From the NCBI GenBank assembly GCA_023141985.1, contig JAGLKH010000193.1, forward strand, positions 1 to 6,961: a DNA stretch of 6,961 nucleotides, given 5' to 3'. This document shows positions 1-5,738 of this stretch, piece by piece. Origin of the DNA: Flavobacteriaceae bacterium. GTDB lineage: Bacteria > Bacteroidota > Bacteroidia > Flavobacteriales > Flavobacteriaceae. A program made the position numbers and the translations under genes. The notes below the pieces were generated by a model. That model was not told the DNA's origin. It saw only the letters and a list, made by a program, of their open reading frames with translations, and ran no database searches. The first letter of the stretch is position 1. Each line of letters begins with the position of its first letter.

Positions 1-51
1 ACAAAAATACAAACATAAATTCAATGATTACATAATTTAATGATTGATTTT

Positions 52-678
52 TTAAGATGGAAAAGCCAACATTTCTCCCATACCCACGGTAAACAGCCAA
101 GAACCATAAATAGCGTGTTCAATAGATACTAAAAGCGTTGATTTTGTTTTATTAAATGTAAGAGCAAATAATAATCCGCCAAGAAAAGTTAATAGAATTA
201 CCAAACTGTTTCTAAAGAAAAAATGAGCTAAAGAAAACACAATAGCATTAACAAAAATAAAAAGTTTATGGTTAGAAAAGAGTTTTTGATACCGCTGAAA
301 AAAGAACGTTCTATAAATTAATTCTTGTGGATATACCGAAAATAAACTGTAAAAAAATAAGATTATAATCCAGAGTTTTGGCTTATTGATTATCACATTA
401 AACAAAACATCTTTATCTGTAAACCAAACAAAAGCAATTGTTATTATTGCTATTATAATTAACTTAATAAATGTCTCTTTCCAGAATACTTTCCAATTTA
501 AGTTTTTAGATACTCTAAATTGATTTTTCTCAACCTTCAACAATACGAAAATGATATAAGCAAATCCAAGTACTCCAATTATTAACTTTATCCAAATTAA
601 AAAACTCAAAGCCAAACTTATTGGTAATACAATAAATAAAAGCATGAATTCTACTAATTTATATGAAATGGATTGCAT
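52..678 (-). CDS. CPBP-family intramembrane protein (putative metalloprotease)
   Basis: A 208-residue, strongly hydrophobic protein with about six to seven membrane segments (roughly residues 10-48, 70-86, 101-115, 138-155, 158-175 and 184-198). It carries the three motifs of the CPBP (Abi/CAAX protease-like) family: Q118-E119-x3-R123, then F148-x3-H152, then H188 in a SIEHA context. In this family the conserved Glu and His residues form the putative metal-dependent active site inside the membrane; many bacterial members have no known substrate. The usual EExxxR motif begins here with Gln, so one of the paired Glu residues is missing, although the second Glu, the Arg and both His remain. It is on the same strand as the Lrp-type regulator gene, 134 bases downstream of it, and may be co-transcribed because no clear terminator separates them. 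The ATG at 676-678 gives a sensible membrane-protein N-terminus. Family assignment is firm; activity and target are unknown. Confidence 0.85.
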   Translation of the reverse strand: MQSISYKLVEFMLLFIVLPISLALSFLIWIKLIIGVLGFAYIIFVLLKVEKNQFRVSKNLNWKVFWKETFIKLIIIAIITIAFVWFTDKDVLFNVIINKPKLWIIILFFYSLFSVYPQELIYRTFFFQRYQKLFSNHKLFIFVNAIVFSLAHFFFRNSLVILLTFLGGLLFALTFNKTKSTLLVSIEHAIYGSWLFTVGMGEMLAFPS

Positions 679-740
679 TTTTGAAATGTTACTTTTATTA
701 AAATATTTCTATTTGCCACTAATACACGAATAATTTATGG

Positions 741-769
741 AAATTCCAATAGTAAAATTCCAAATTCCA
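741..769. repeat. Three copies of the 8-mer AAATTCCA
   Basis: AAATTCCA occurs at 741-748, 755-762 and 762-769, the last two sharing one base. It lies in the untranslated stretch between the regulator gene and the CPBP gene. From memory, runs of this kind are common in AT-rich flavobacterial intergenic DNA. No function is evident. Confidence 0.5.
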
Positions 770-786
770 AAAAAAGAAAACATTTT

Positions 787-812
787 ACTGAATACTGTGA
801 CTGAATACTGTT
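787..812. repeat. 13-bp tandem duplication abutting the regulator stop codon
   Basis: ACTGAATACTGTG at 787-799 is followed directly by ACTGAATACTGTT at 800-812, identical in 12 of 13 positions. A partial third unit (TTACTGAA) overlaps the stop codon of the Lrp-type gene at 813-815. It looks like a local slippage duplication just after the gene's 3' end. Confidence 0.75.
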
Positions 813-1274
813 TTACTGAAAGCTAATTGCCGTTGTGTGTTTGACTTCGCTAATCATAAATGTGCTATGTGTACTTCCAATATGACTGATTGTGGTTAAT
901 TTTTTAACCATAAATTCTCTAAATGCATCCATATCTTTAACTAAAACTTTTAACAAGTAGTCGTAATCACCACTAATATGATAACACTCCAGAACCTCTT
1001 TTAAATTTGCAACATCTTTTTCAAACTTTATAACGTAGTCTTGTGAGTGTTTTACCAACTTAATATGGCAAAATGCTACAAAGGATTTATTTACTGTTTC
1101 TTTTTTAACTAAAGCCACGTATTTTTCTATCACGCCTGCTCTTTCCAATTTTTTTATACGCTCATAAACTGCAGTAACAGAGAGATCCAATTTGTTAGAA
1201 AGTTCCTTGTTTGTTTGTTTACTGTCTAATTGTAACAACTCTAATAATTTTTTATCTATAGCATCAAATTTCAT
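813..1274 (-). CDS. Lrp/AsnC-family transcriptional regulator
   Basis: A 153-residue DNA-binding regulator of the usual length for this family. Residues 4-55 form the AsnC-type winged helix-turn-helix: an IDKKLLELL opening helix, then TNKELSNKLDLS and TAVYERIKKLERAGVI as the recognition region. Residues about 68-144 form the RAM ligand-binding and oligomerisation domain, including the turn G102-D103-Y104-D105-Y106 where effector amino acids usually bind. Family members form dimers to octamers that sense amino acids and act as activators or repressors. It is divergent from the methionine-lyase-like gene, with 267 AT-rich bases between the two starts. The same layout is known for mdeR and mdeA of Pseudomonas putida, so I infer that it controls that enzyme gene and perhaps itself; the effector is not visible from sequence. 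The ATG at 1274 is supported by an AAAGGA just upstream and by the domain beginning at residue 4. I am sure of the family and moderately sure of the target. Confidence 0.93.
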   Translation of the reverse strand: MKFDAIDKKLLELLQLDSKQTNKELSNKLDLSVTAVYERIKKLERAGVIEKYVALVKKETVNKSFVAFCHIKLVKHSQDYVIKFEKDVANLKEVLECYHISGDYDYLLKVLVKDMDAFREFMVKKLTTISHIGSTHSTFMISEVKHTTAISFQ

Positions 1275-1278
1275 CTGT

Positions 1279-1284
1279 TCCTTT
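1279..1284 (-). promoter_or_regulatory. Shine-Dalgarno-like AAAGGA before the Lrp-type gene
   Basis: On the minus strand AAAGGA ends four bases before the ATG. This is notable because the other starts in the window lack such a motif, and it supports 1274 as the start. In Bacteroidota these motifs contribute little to initiation, so it may be chance. Confidence 0.35.
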
Positions 1285-1320
1285 TTATTTGATTTTTATT
1301 ATTCAGTGGAACCTTTGACA

Positions 1321-1364
1321 ATTAAAATAATCTTTCTCTTGTATATTTTAAAGATTATTTTAAT
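1321..1364. promoter_or_regulatory. Perfect 15-bp inverted repeat, candidate regulator operator
   Basis: ATTAAAATAATCTTT at 1321-1335 is matched by its exact reverse complement at 1350-1364 across a 14-base spacer. It lies 47-90 bases upstream of the start of the Lrp-type gene, where an autoregulatory site would be expected. It has no adjacent T-run and no G+C-rich core, so a terminator is unlikely. Lrp-family proteins bind AT-rich dyads, often in several phased copies. Assigning it to this regulator is inference; the repeat itself is directly visible. Confidence 0.55.
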
Positions 1365-1417
1365 GGTGTTGGTTTCATTATTGAAAATTTTTCGGTTTAT
1401 ATAATTTAAGATAGCAA

Positions 1418-1433
1418 TATAATTAAAATTATA
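1418..1433. promoter_or_regulatory. 16-bp AT-only palindrome, second candidate operator
   Basis: TATAATT at 1418-1424 and AATTATA at 1427-1433 form a perfect dyad around a two-base centre. It is about 50 bases upstream of the promoter-like pair before the methionine-lyase-like gene. In DNA this AT-rich, short palindromes arise by chance, so this site is weaker evidence than the longer repeat at 1321-1364. Confidence 0.35.
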
Positions 1434-1483
1434 CTACAAATATTAATTATTATAGATTTATTTTCATAATATTTATATAACTA

Positions 1484-1514
1484 TTGATTTATAAACTATA
1501 AATAACGATTTTTG
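1484..1514 (+). promoter_or_regulatory. Candidate Bacteroidota promoter for the methionine-lyase-like gene
   Basis: TTG at 1484-1486 and GATTTTTG at 1507-1514 are separated by 20 bases and end 27 bases before the ATG. They fit the flavobacterial pattern of a -33 TTG and a -7 TAnnTTTG, with one mismatch (G for the first T). A TTTATAAA palindrome (1488-1495) lies inside the spacer, where a bound regulator could interfere. Confidence 0.5.
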
Positions 1515-1541
1515 TACTATAATTAATTAAAATCGAATGTT

Positions 1542-2771
1542 ATGTCATTTAAACCCGCAAATAAAATTCAAGATTTACAATACTTTGGTGAATTTGGTGG
1601 TGTAAACCCATCCATTTCCGATTCTGCAACTTATACATTCCTTTCTGCAAAAAAGATGCTCGACACATTTGAAGGTCACGCAGAAGGCTGTTATTTATAT
1701 TCAAGACATGCTTCTCCGAGTACTTTATATTTAGGTGAAGCTTTAGCTGCCATGGAAGGTACAGAAACTGCGAACGTTTCAGGTTCTGGCATGGGAGCTA
1801 TAACAACTACCATGTTGCATTTTTGTGGAGCTGGCGACCATATTGTTTCCAGTAGAACAATTTACGGAGGAACCTATGCCTTCTTAAAGAATTTTGCTCC
1901 AAGATTTAATGTGAACACAAGTTTTGTAGACATTACAAAACTAGATGTAGTTGAAGCAGCAATTAATGAGAATACTAAAATTATTTATTGTGAAGCTGTT
2001 AGTAATCCTTTATTGGAAGTCGCAGATATAAGAGCATTAGCTCAACTTGCTAAAAAACATGGATTAAAGTTGTTGGTAGACAATACTTTTTCTCCAATGT
2101 CTATCTCTCCTAAAGAATTAGACGCTGATGTTGTATTGCATAGTTTGACAAAATTTATTAACGGAACTAATGATACTATGGGAGGTGTTGTTTGTGGAAC
2201 TCAAGAGTTAATAAATTCTTTACGTAGTGTGAACGATGGAGCTGCCATGTTATTAGGTCCTTCTTTAGACAGTATGCGTGCGGCATCTATTTTAAAAAAT
2301 ATGCGCACACTGCATATCCGTATAAAACAACATAGTAAAAATGCTTTGTATTTGGCTAAACGATTTGAAGATTTAGGATTAAAAACAGTATATCCAGGAT
2401 TAGCCTCTCACCCATCTCATGAATTATTTAAAAGTATGATGAATTCAGCATATGGATTTGGAGGATTGTTAACAATTGATGTTGGATCTTTAGAGAAAGC
2501 CAATGCTTTAATGGAGCTCATGCAGCATGAAAACTTAGGCTATCTTGCTGTGAGTTTAGGATTCTACAAAACATTATTCTCTGCTCCCGGAACATCCACT
2601 TCATCTGAAATACCTGAAGAAGAGCAAATTGAAATGGGATTAAGTGATGGACTTATTCGGTTTTCAATTGGTTTAGATGATGACATTGAACGCACATTCA
2701 GAATGATGCGAAGATGCATGAATGAATTAGGAATTTTAGAATCTACAAAGAAAATATTAGAAACCGTATAA
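1542..2771 (+). CDS. Cys/Met-metabolism PLP enzyme, probable methionine gamma-lyase
   Basis: A 409-residue pyridoxal-phosphate enzyme of the Cys/Met metabolism family (fold type I), near the family's usual length of about 400. The PLP lysine is K204 in SLTK, D180 would contact the pyridine nitrogen, Y53 and R55 (YSR) would bind the cofactor phosphate of the neighbouring subunit, S82-G83-M84 form the phosphate-binding turn, Y108 is the catalytic tyrosine, and R373 in LIRFSIG would bind the substrate carboxylate. The YSRHASPS and SGMGAI segments and the C-terminal EEEQIEMGLSDG stretch resemble methionine gamma-lyase, which splits methionine into methanethiol, ammonia and 2-oxobutyrate. However, the position of the lyase signature Cys116 (Pseudomonas numbering) is Gly110, as in cystathionine synthases and lyases, so another substrate such as cystathionine, cysteine or homocysteine is possible. 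The divergent Lrp-type regulator and the downstream transporter favour a catabolic role. The start is set by promoter spacing and the N-terminal alignment. Family certain, substrate moderate. Confidence 0.9.
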   Translation: MSFKPANKIQDLQYFGEFGGVNPSISDSATYTFLSAKKMLDTFEGHAEGCYLYSRHASPSTLYLGEALAAMEGTETANVSGSGMGAITTTMLHFCGAGDHIVSSRTIYGGTYAFLKNFAPRFNVNTSFVDITKLDVVEAAINENTKIIYCEAVSNPLLEVADIRALAQLAKKHGLKLLVDNTFSPMSISPKELDADVVLHSLTKFINGTNDTMGGVVCGTQELINSLRSVNDGAAMLLGPSLDSMRAASILKNMRTLHIRIKQHSKNALYLAKRFEDLGLKTVYPGLASHPSHELFKSMMNSAYGFGGLLTIDVGSLEKANALMELMQHENLGYLAVSLGFYKTLFSAPGTSTSSEIPEEEQIEMGLSDGLIRFSIGLDDDIERTFRMMRRCMNELGILESTKKILETV

Positions 2772-2794
2772 AATATTTTGTTAGTTATAATTCA

Positions 2795-2826
2795 AAAATC
2801 CTGAAGTTTTACTTCAGGATTTTTTT
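2795..2826 (+). terminator. Strong intrinsic terminator after the methionine-lyase-like gene
   Basis: AAAATCCTGAAGT (2795-2807) pairs perfectly with ACTTCAGGATTTT (2811-2823) around a TTT loop, and the T-run continues to 2826. It starts 23 bases after the stop codon. The A-run on the 5' side gives it some bidirectional character. It separates the enzyme gene from the transporter gene that follows. Confidence 0.9.
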
Positions 2827-2881
2827 GTACTTGCAAAGCTTAATCGAAAATCGTAACATTACGCTTCCAAAAAAAATCACA

Positions 2882-4354
2882 ATGCAAAACGATAAAAATA
2901 TTTCCAAAATTAAAATTGACGGTCAAAACATCATAGAAAATGTTGAGCTCAACATTTGGGAAGCTTTGATTCCTGTTGTAATCTTAATGTCAATGTTAGC
3001 TTATAATATATTTTTTGTCGAAGATCAAGAATGGTTTGGCACATACACAAATCAAATTATTCTTTTGCTAGGAGGTGTTGTATCTGCAGTGGTTGGCATG
3101 TTTAACAAAGTATCTTTTGGAAGAATGCTTACTGAAATTTGGGAAAACTTAAGAAGTGTTTTTGTGCCAATAATGATATTATTTTTAGTTGGTGCTTTGG
3201 CTGGAACTTGGCTTGTAAGCGGTGTAATTCCAGCTATGGTGTATTATGGTTTACAAGTATTAAGTCCTGAAATATTTTTACCCGCCTCAGTTATTATTGC
3301 AGCAGTAATTTCAATTGCAACCGGTAGCTCCTGGACAACATCGGCAACTGTAGGTATAGCTCTTGTTGGAATTGGAACAACGGCATTAGGTATTAACCCA
3401 GGAATGGTTGCCGGAGCAGTAATTTCCGGTGCTTATTTTGGAGATAAAATGTCTCCTCTAAGTGATACGACCAACCTTGCGCCTGCTATGGCAGGAACAG
3501 ATTTGTTTACGCATATTAGGTATATGGCTATTACGACCGTTCCTACTATAATTATTGCACTAATTGTTTTCAGTATTATAAGCTTTAACATTGAGACTAC
3601 CGGAGTAGCTGATGTAAGCAACTTTTTAAATTCAATTGATTCAACTTTCAATATTTCGCCTTGGTTATTTTTGGTACCTATAGCTGTTATAGCATTAATT
3701 CTTCAAAAGACGAAACCATTAATAGCTTTAGGAACAGGCGTTTTATTAGCAGCGATTTTTGCTTTCATTTTTCAACCGGAAATTTTAAGCACTTTATCTG
3801 AATCAAAAATTGGCGCTGTTTTAAATTCAGTCTTTACTGATACTCAAATAATAACAGAAAACGAAAAACTAAACGACCTCTTTTCTGCAGGAGGAATGAA
3901 AGGAATGCTCTGGACGATATACTTAATTATTTGCGCTATGGTTTTTGGTGGTATTATGGATGCCATTGGTGCATTAGCACGAATTACAAAATCATTGCTA
4001 TCTATAGCAACTACAATATTTGGCTTATTTGCAAGTACAGTTGTTAGCTGTTTAGGATTAAATGCCATTGCAAGTGACCAATATTTAGCCATCGTAATTC
4101 CAGGAAAAATGTTTAAAAAAGCTTTTGATGATAAGGGCTTAGCTCCTGAAAATTTAAGTAGAACACTTGAAGATTCAGGTACTGTAACTTCTGTTTTAAT
4201 TCCTTGGAATACATGTGGCGCCTACCAATCGGGAGTACTTGGCGTTGGTGTTGCTGAGTATTTTGTGTATGCCATCTTTAACTGGTTGAGTCCGTTTACG
4301 ACATTGTTTTTTGCTGCATTAAATATCAAAATCAGGCAATTAACTGCTAAATAG
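2882..4354 (+). CDS. NhaC-family sodium-coupled antiporter / transporter
   Basis: A 490-residue inner-membrane protein with about 11-12 predicted membrane segments. It shows the NhaC-family signature at residues 187-201 (GDKMSPLSDTTNLAP) and a second conserved stretch at 147-157 (TGSSWTTSATV); a related half-site recurs around 430-446 (EDSGTVTSVLIPWN), consistent with the inverted-repeat fold of ion transporters. Family members include Na+/H+ antiporters (NhaC), malate/lactate antiporters (MleN) and the proposed methionine transporter MetT. Lying directly after a methionine-lyase-like gene, it may carry methionine or another amino acid with sodium; this is inference from position. The reading frame stays open back to a TTG at 2825, but that would start inside the preceding terminator's T-run, so I chose the ATG at 2882, which leaves a short polar N-terminus before the first membrane segment near residue 26. 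No Shine-Dalgarno and no convincing promoter is seen between the terminator and this start. Confidence 0.92.
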   Translation: MQNDKNISKIKIDGQNIIENVELNIWEALIPVVILMSMLAYNIFFVEDQEWFGTYTNQIILLLGGVVSAVVGMFNKVSFGRMLTEIWENLRSVFVPIMILFLVGALAGTWLVSGVIPAMVYYGLQVLSPEIFLPASVIIAAVISIATGSSWTTSATVGIALVGIGTTALGINPGMVAGAVISGAYFGDKMSPLSDTTNLAPAMAGTDLFTHIRYMAITTVPTIIIALIVFSIISFNIETTGVADVSNFLNSIDSTFNISPWLFLVPIAVIALILQKTKPLIALGTGVLLAAIFAFIFQPEILSTLSESKIGAVLNSVFTDTQIITENEKLNDLFSAGGMKGMLWTIYLIICAMVFGGIMDAIGALARITKSLLSIATTIFGLFASTVVSCLGLNAIASDQYLAIVIPGKMFKKAFDDKGLAPENLSRTLEDSGTVTSVLIPWNTCGAYQSGVLGVGVAEYFVYAIFNWLSPFTTLFFAALNIKIRQLTAK

Positions 4355-4402
4355 ATTATTTTTATTAATTTAAAAGTTTATTATAGTTAATATCTATAGT
4401 AT

Positions 4403-4425
4403 AATAAAAATTTAAAATTTTTATT
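4403..4425. repeat. AT-only inverted repeat between transporter and peroxiredoxin genes
   Basis: AATAAAAATT at 4403-4412 pairs with AATTTTTATT at 4416-4425 around a three-base loop. It lies 48-71 bases after the transporter stop codon and touches the TTG of the candidate peroxiredoxin promoter. With no G or C it is a poor terminator; it could weakly end transcription on either strand or be a regulator site. No better terminator for the transporter gene is seen. Confidence 0.35.
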
Positions 4426-4457
4426 GATACAAAAAAGCGGACTTGTGCTTATCTTTG
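4424..4457 (+). promoter_or_regulatory. Candidate promoter of the peroxiredoxin operon
   Basis: TATCTTTG at 4450-4457 matches the Bacteroidota -7 consensus TAnnTTTG exactly and lies 39 bases before the ATG. The nearest TTG upstream is at 4424-4426, giving a 23-base gap, at the long end of the range described for Flavobacterium promoters. The -7 element is convincing; the -33 partner is less so. Confidence 0.6.
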
Positions 4458-4496
4458 TAACTAAGAAAAATATTATTCATTTAAAAAATAAAACAA

Positions 4497-5135
4497 ATGT
4501 CATTAGTAGGTAAAAAATTCCCTGATTTAAGTGTAGACGCAATGAACGAAATGGGAGACACTTTTAAAGTGAACGTTCTTGAAGAGGCGAGAAAAAACAA
4601 TAAGAAAGTCGTTTTATTTTGGTACCCAAAAGATTTCACTTATGTGTGCCCAACAGAAATCTTTGCTTTTCAAGAAGCTCTTGGAGAATTCGAAAAAAGA
4701 AATACCATTGTAATTGGCGCTTCTTGTGATACTGCAGAAGTTCATTTTGCTTGGTTAAATACTCCAAAAGATAATGGAGGAATTGAAGGTGTTACCTATC
4801 CTCTTTTAGCAGACACCAATAGAAATTTATCTAATCAATTAGGTATTTTACAAATTGGTGAAGAAACATACAATGAAGATTCTGATACCATTACTATGGA
4901 TGGACCTTACATTACATGGAGAGCAACGTATTTAATTGACGAAGAAGGTACTATTTTTGCAGAGAATGTTAATGTTGAACCTGTAGGAAGAAATATAGCG
5001 GAATATATTAGAATGGTAGATGCTTATACACATTTTCAGAAACATGGTGAAGTTTGTCCAGCTAACTGGGAAGAAGGAAAAGACACCTTAAAAGAGAATA
5101 GAGATAGTGTAGCAGAGTACTTAGCTTCACATTAA
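4497..5135 (+). CDS. Typical 2-Cys peroxiredoxin (AhpC/Prx family)
   Basis: A 212-residue cytoplasmic peroxidase that reduces hydrogen peroxide and organic peroxides. The peroxidatic cysteine is C51 in DFTYVCPTE, with P44 and T48 completing the active-site PxxxTxxC motif and R142 (WRATYLID) as the second conserved arginine-type residue. The resolving cysteine is C187 in GEVCPANW, so the enzyme should form an intersubunit disulfide. A further cysteine, C77, is not part of the known mechanism. Between residues about 112 and 141 it is roughly 15 residues longer than E. coli AhpC. It has a full C-terminal tail ending in EYLASH, and NGGIEG where sensitive eukaryotic enzymes have GGLG, both of which bear on how easily it is over-oxidised. 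The thioredoxin gene 13 bases downstream is the obvious source of its reductant. The start follows a consensus -7 element and matches the family N-terminus (MSLVGKKFPD). Confidence 0.96.
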   Translation: MSLVGKKFPDLSVDAMNEMGDTFKVNVLEEARKNNKKVVLFWYPKDFTYVCPTEIFAFQEALGEFEKRNTIVIGASCDTAEVHFAWLNTPKDNGGIEGVTYPLLADTNRNLSNQLGILQIGEETYNEDSDTITMDGPYITWRATYLIDEEGTIFAENVNVEPVGRNIAEYIRMVDAYTHFQKHGEVCPANWEEGKDTLKENRDSVAEYLASH

Positions 5136-5148
5136 TATATTCAAAATC

Positions 5149-5463
5149 ATGATTACAGAAATAGAACAAGATAATTTACAAGAAATAGTAAACAATAATG
5201 AAACTGTTATTGTGCAGTTTTCTGCCACTTGGTGTGGTAATTGTCGAATTATGAAGCCAAAATTTAAAAAACTAGCTTCCGAAAATGAAACTATTTCTTT
5301 TGTAATGGTAGATGCCGAAAAATTTCCTGAATCACGTAAAATGGCAACCGTAGATAATTTACCAACATTTGCTACATATAAAAACGGGAGTTTTATTAAT
5401 CAAGTACAGACTAACAAATTTGATGTTTTAAAAGAACTTGTAAATGAAGTTACCAATAATTAA
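5149..5463 (+). CDS. Thioredoxin-family protein with a CGNC active site
   Basis: A 104-residue single-domain thioredoxin without signal peptide or membrane segment, so cytoplasmic. The active site is W28-C29-G30-N31-C32 in FSATWCGNCRIMKP, and the cis-proline is P72 in NLPTF; both redox cysteines are present. Standard thioredoxins have CGPC; replacing that proline normally raises the redox potential and alters partner choice, so this protein may be specialised. Its gene sits 13 bases after the peroxiredoxin stop and its last 20 bases overlap the next gene, which indicates one transcript and possibly translational coupling. I infer that it reduces the upstream peroxiredoxin, and that an unlinked thioredoxin reductase would recharge it. 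It could instead have another partner; the operon position is the only evidence. The family call is firm. Confidence 0.93.
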   Translation: MITEIEQDNLQEIVNNNETVIVQFSATWCGNCRIMKPKFKKLASENETISFVMVDAEKFPESRKMATVDNLPTFATYKNGSFINQVQTNKFDVLKELVNEVTNN

Positions 5464-5701
5464 ACACCTTACACAGTTTATAGAAGATAATGATGAAGAT
5501 TTTGTTATTGAAACTATAGAAACATTAGAAGCTCTAACTGAAGTTTCTTCTCTTAAAGATGAAGAACTGGATGTAATTGGAGAGTTAATCTCTAATATGT
5601 ATGGTGCCATCGAAGTTAACAAAATGATTGCTGAAGGAACTCCCAAAAAAGAAGCCTTAAATGGTTTTATGAAACGGGTTTTGGGCTCTATCGATACATA
5701 A
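5444..5701 (+). CDS. Small acidic DUF6952-like protein of unknown function
   Basis: An 85-residue protein with no cysteine, signal peptide or membrane segment, predicted mostly helical. Residues about 12-45 are very acidic (DNDEDF, ETIETLEAL, SLKDEELDVIGEL), while the C-terminus (KKEALNGFMKRVLGS) is basic. It matches what I remember as the DUF6952 family of Flavobacteriia, small proteins of about this size with no assigned function. The ATG at 5444 lies inside the end of the thioredoxin gene (20-base overlap in another frame), and the conserved-looking opening MKLPIIKHLTQFIE supports that start. Its place as third gene in a peroxiredoxin-thioredoxin operon suggests a role tied to that redox pair, for example as partner or adaptor, but nothing in the sequence shows this. 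Lacking cysteines, it cannot take part in thiol exchange itself. Confidence 0.82.
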   Translation: MKLPIIKHLTQFIEDNDEDFVIETIETLEALTEVSSLKDEELDVIGELISNMYGAIEVNKMIAEGTPKKEALNGFMKRVLGSIDT

Positions 5702-5738
5702 TTATTTTAAATATAACGAAAAGACCGTTTAAAAAGTA

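Noticed and set aside
1192..1404. Plus-strand open frame of 70 codons overlapping the start of the Lrp-type gene
   Set aside because: It is antisense to a well-supported regulator gene and runs into the AT-rich control region. Its low-complexity hydrophobic product (many Leu, Ile, Phe) resembles no family I know.
1275..1541. SAM riboswitch or other leader RNA upstream of the methionine-lyase-like gene
   Set aside because: The region is almost entirely A and T, lacks the G+C-bearing conserved helices of SAM riboswitches, and has a promoter-like pair only 27 bases before the start codon.
2825..2881. N-terminal extension of the transporter from a TTG at 2825
   Set aside because: That start would lie inside the T-run of the preceding terminator. 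The added residues lack family resemblance, and the ATG at 2882 gives a normal N-terminus.
3433..4092. Two minus-strand open frames (3433-3651 and 3844-4092) inside the transporter gene
   Set aside because: They are antisense shadows of a membrane-protein coding frame that has clear NhaC motifs. Neither has a recognisable product or a start context of its own.
4403..4425. Intrinsic terminator for the transporter gene
   Set aside because: The stem has no G or C and no separate T-run after it, and it touches the candidate peroxiredoxin promoter. It is kept only as an inverted repeat.
5428..5646. Minus-strand open frame opposite the small acidic protein gene
   Set aside because: Its Ser-rich product is what results from reading the complement of Glu/Asp/Leu-rich codons. 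The plus-strand gene fits the operon and a remembered family.
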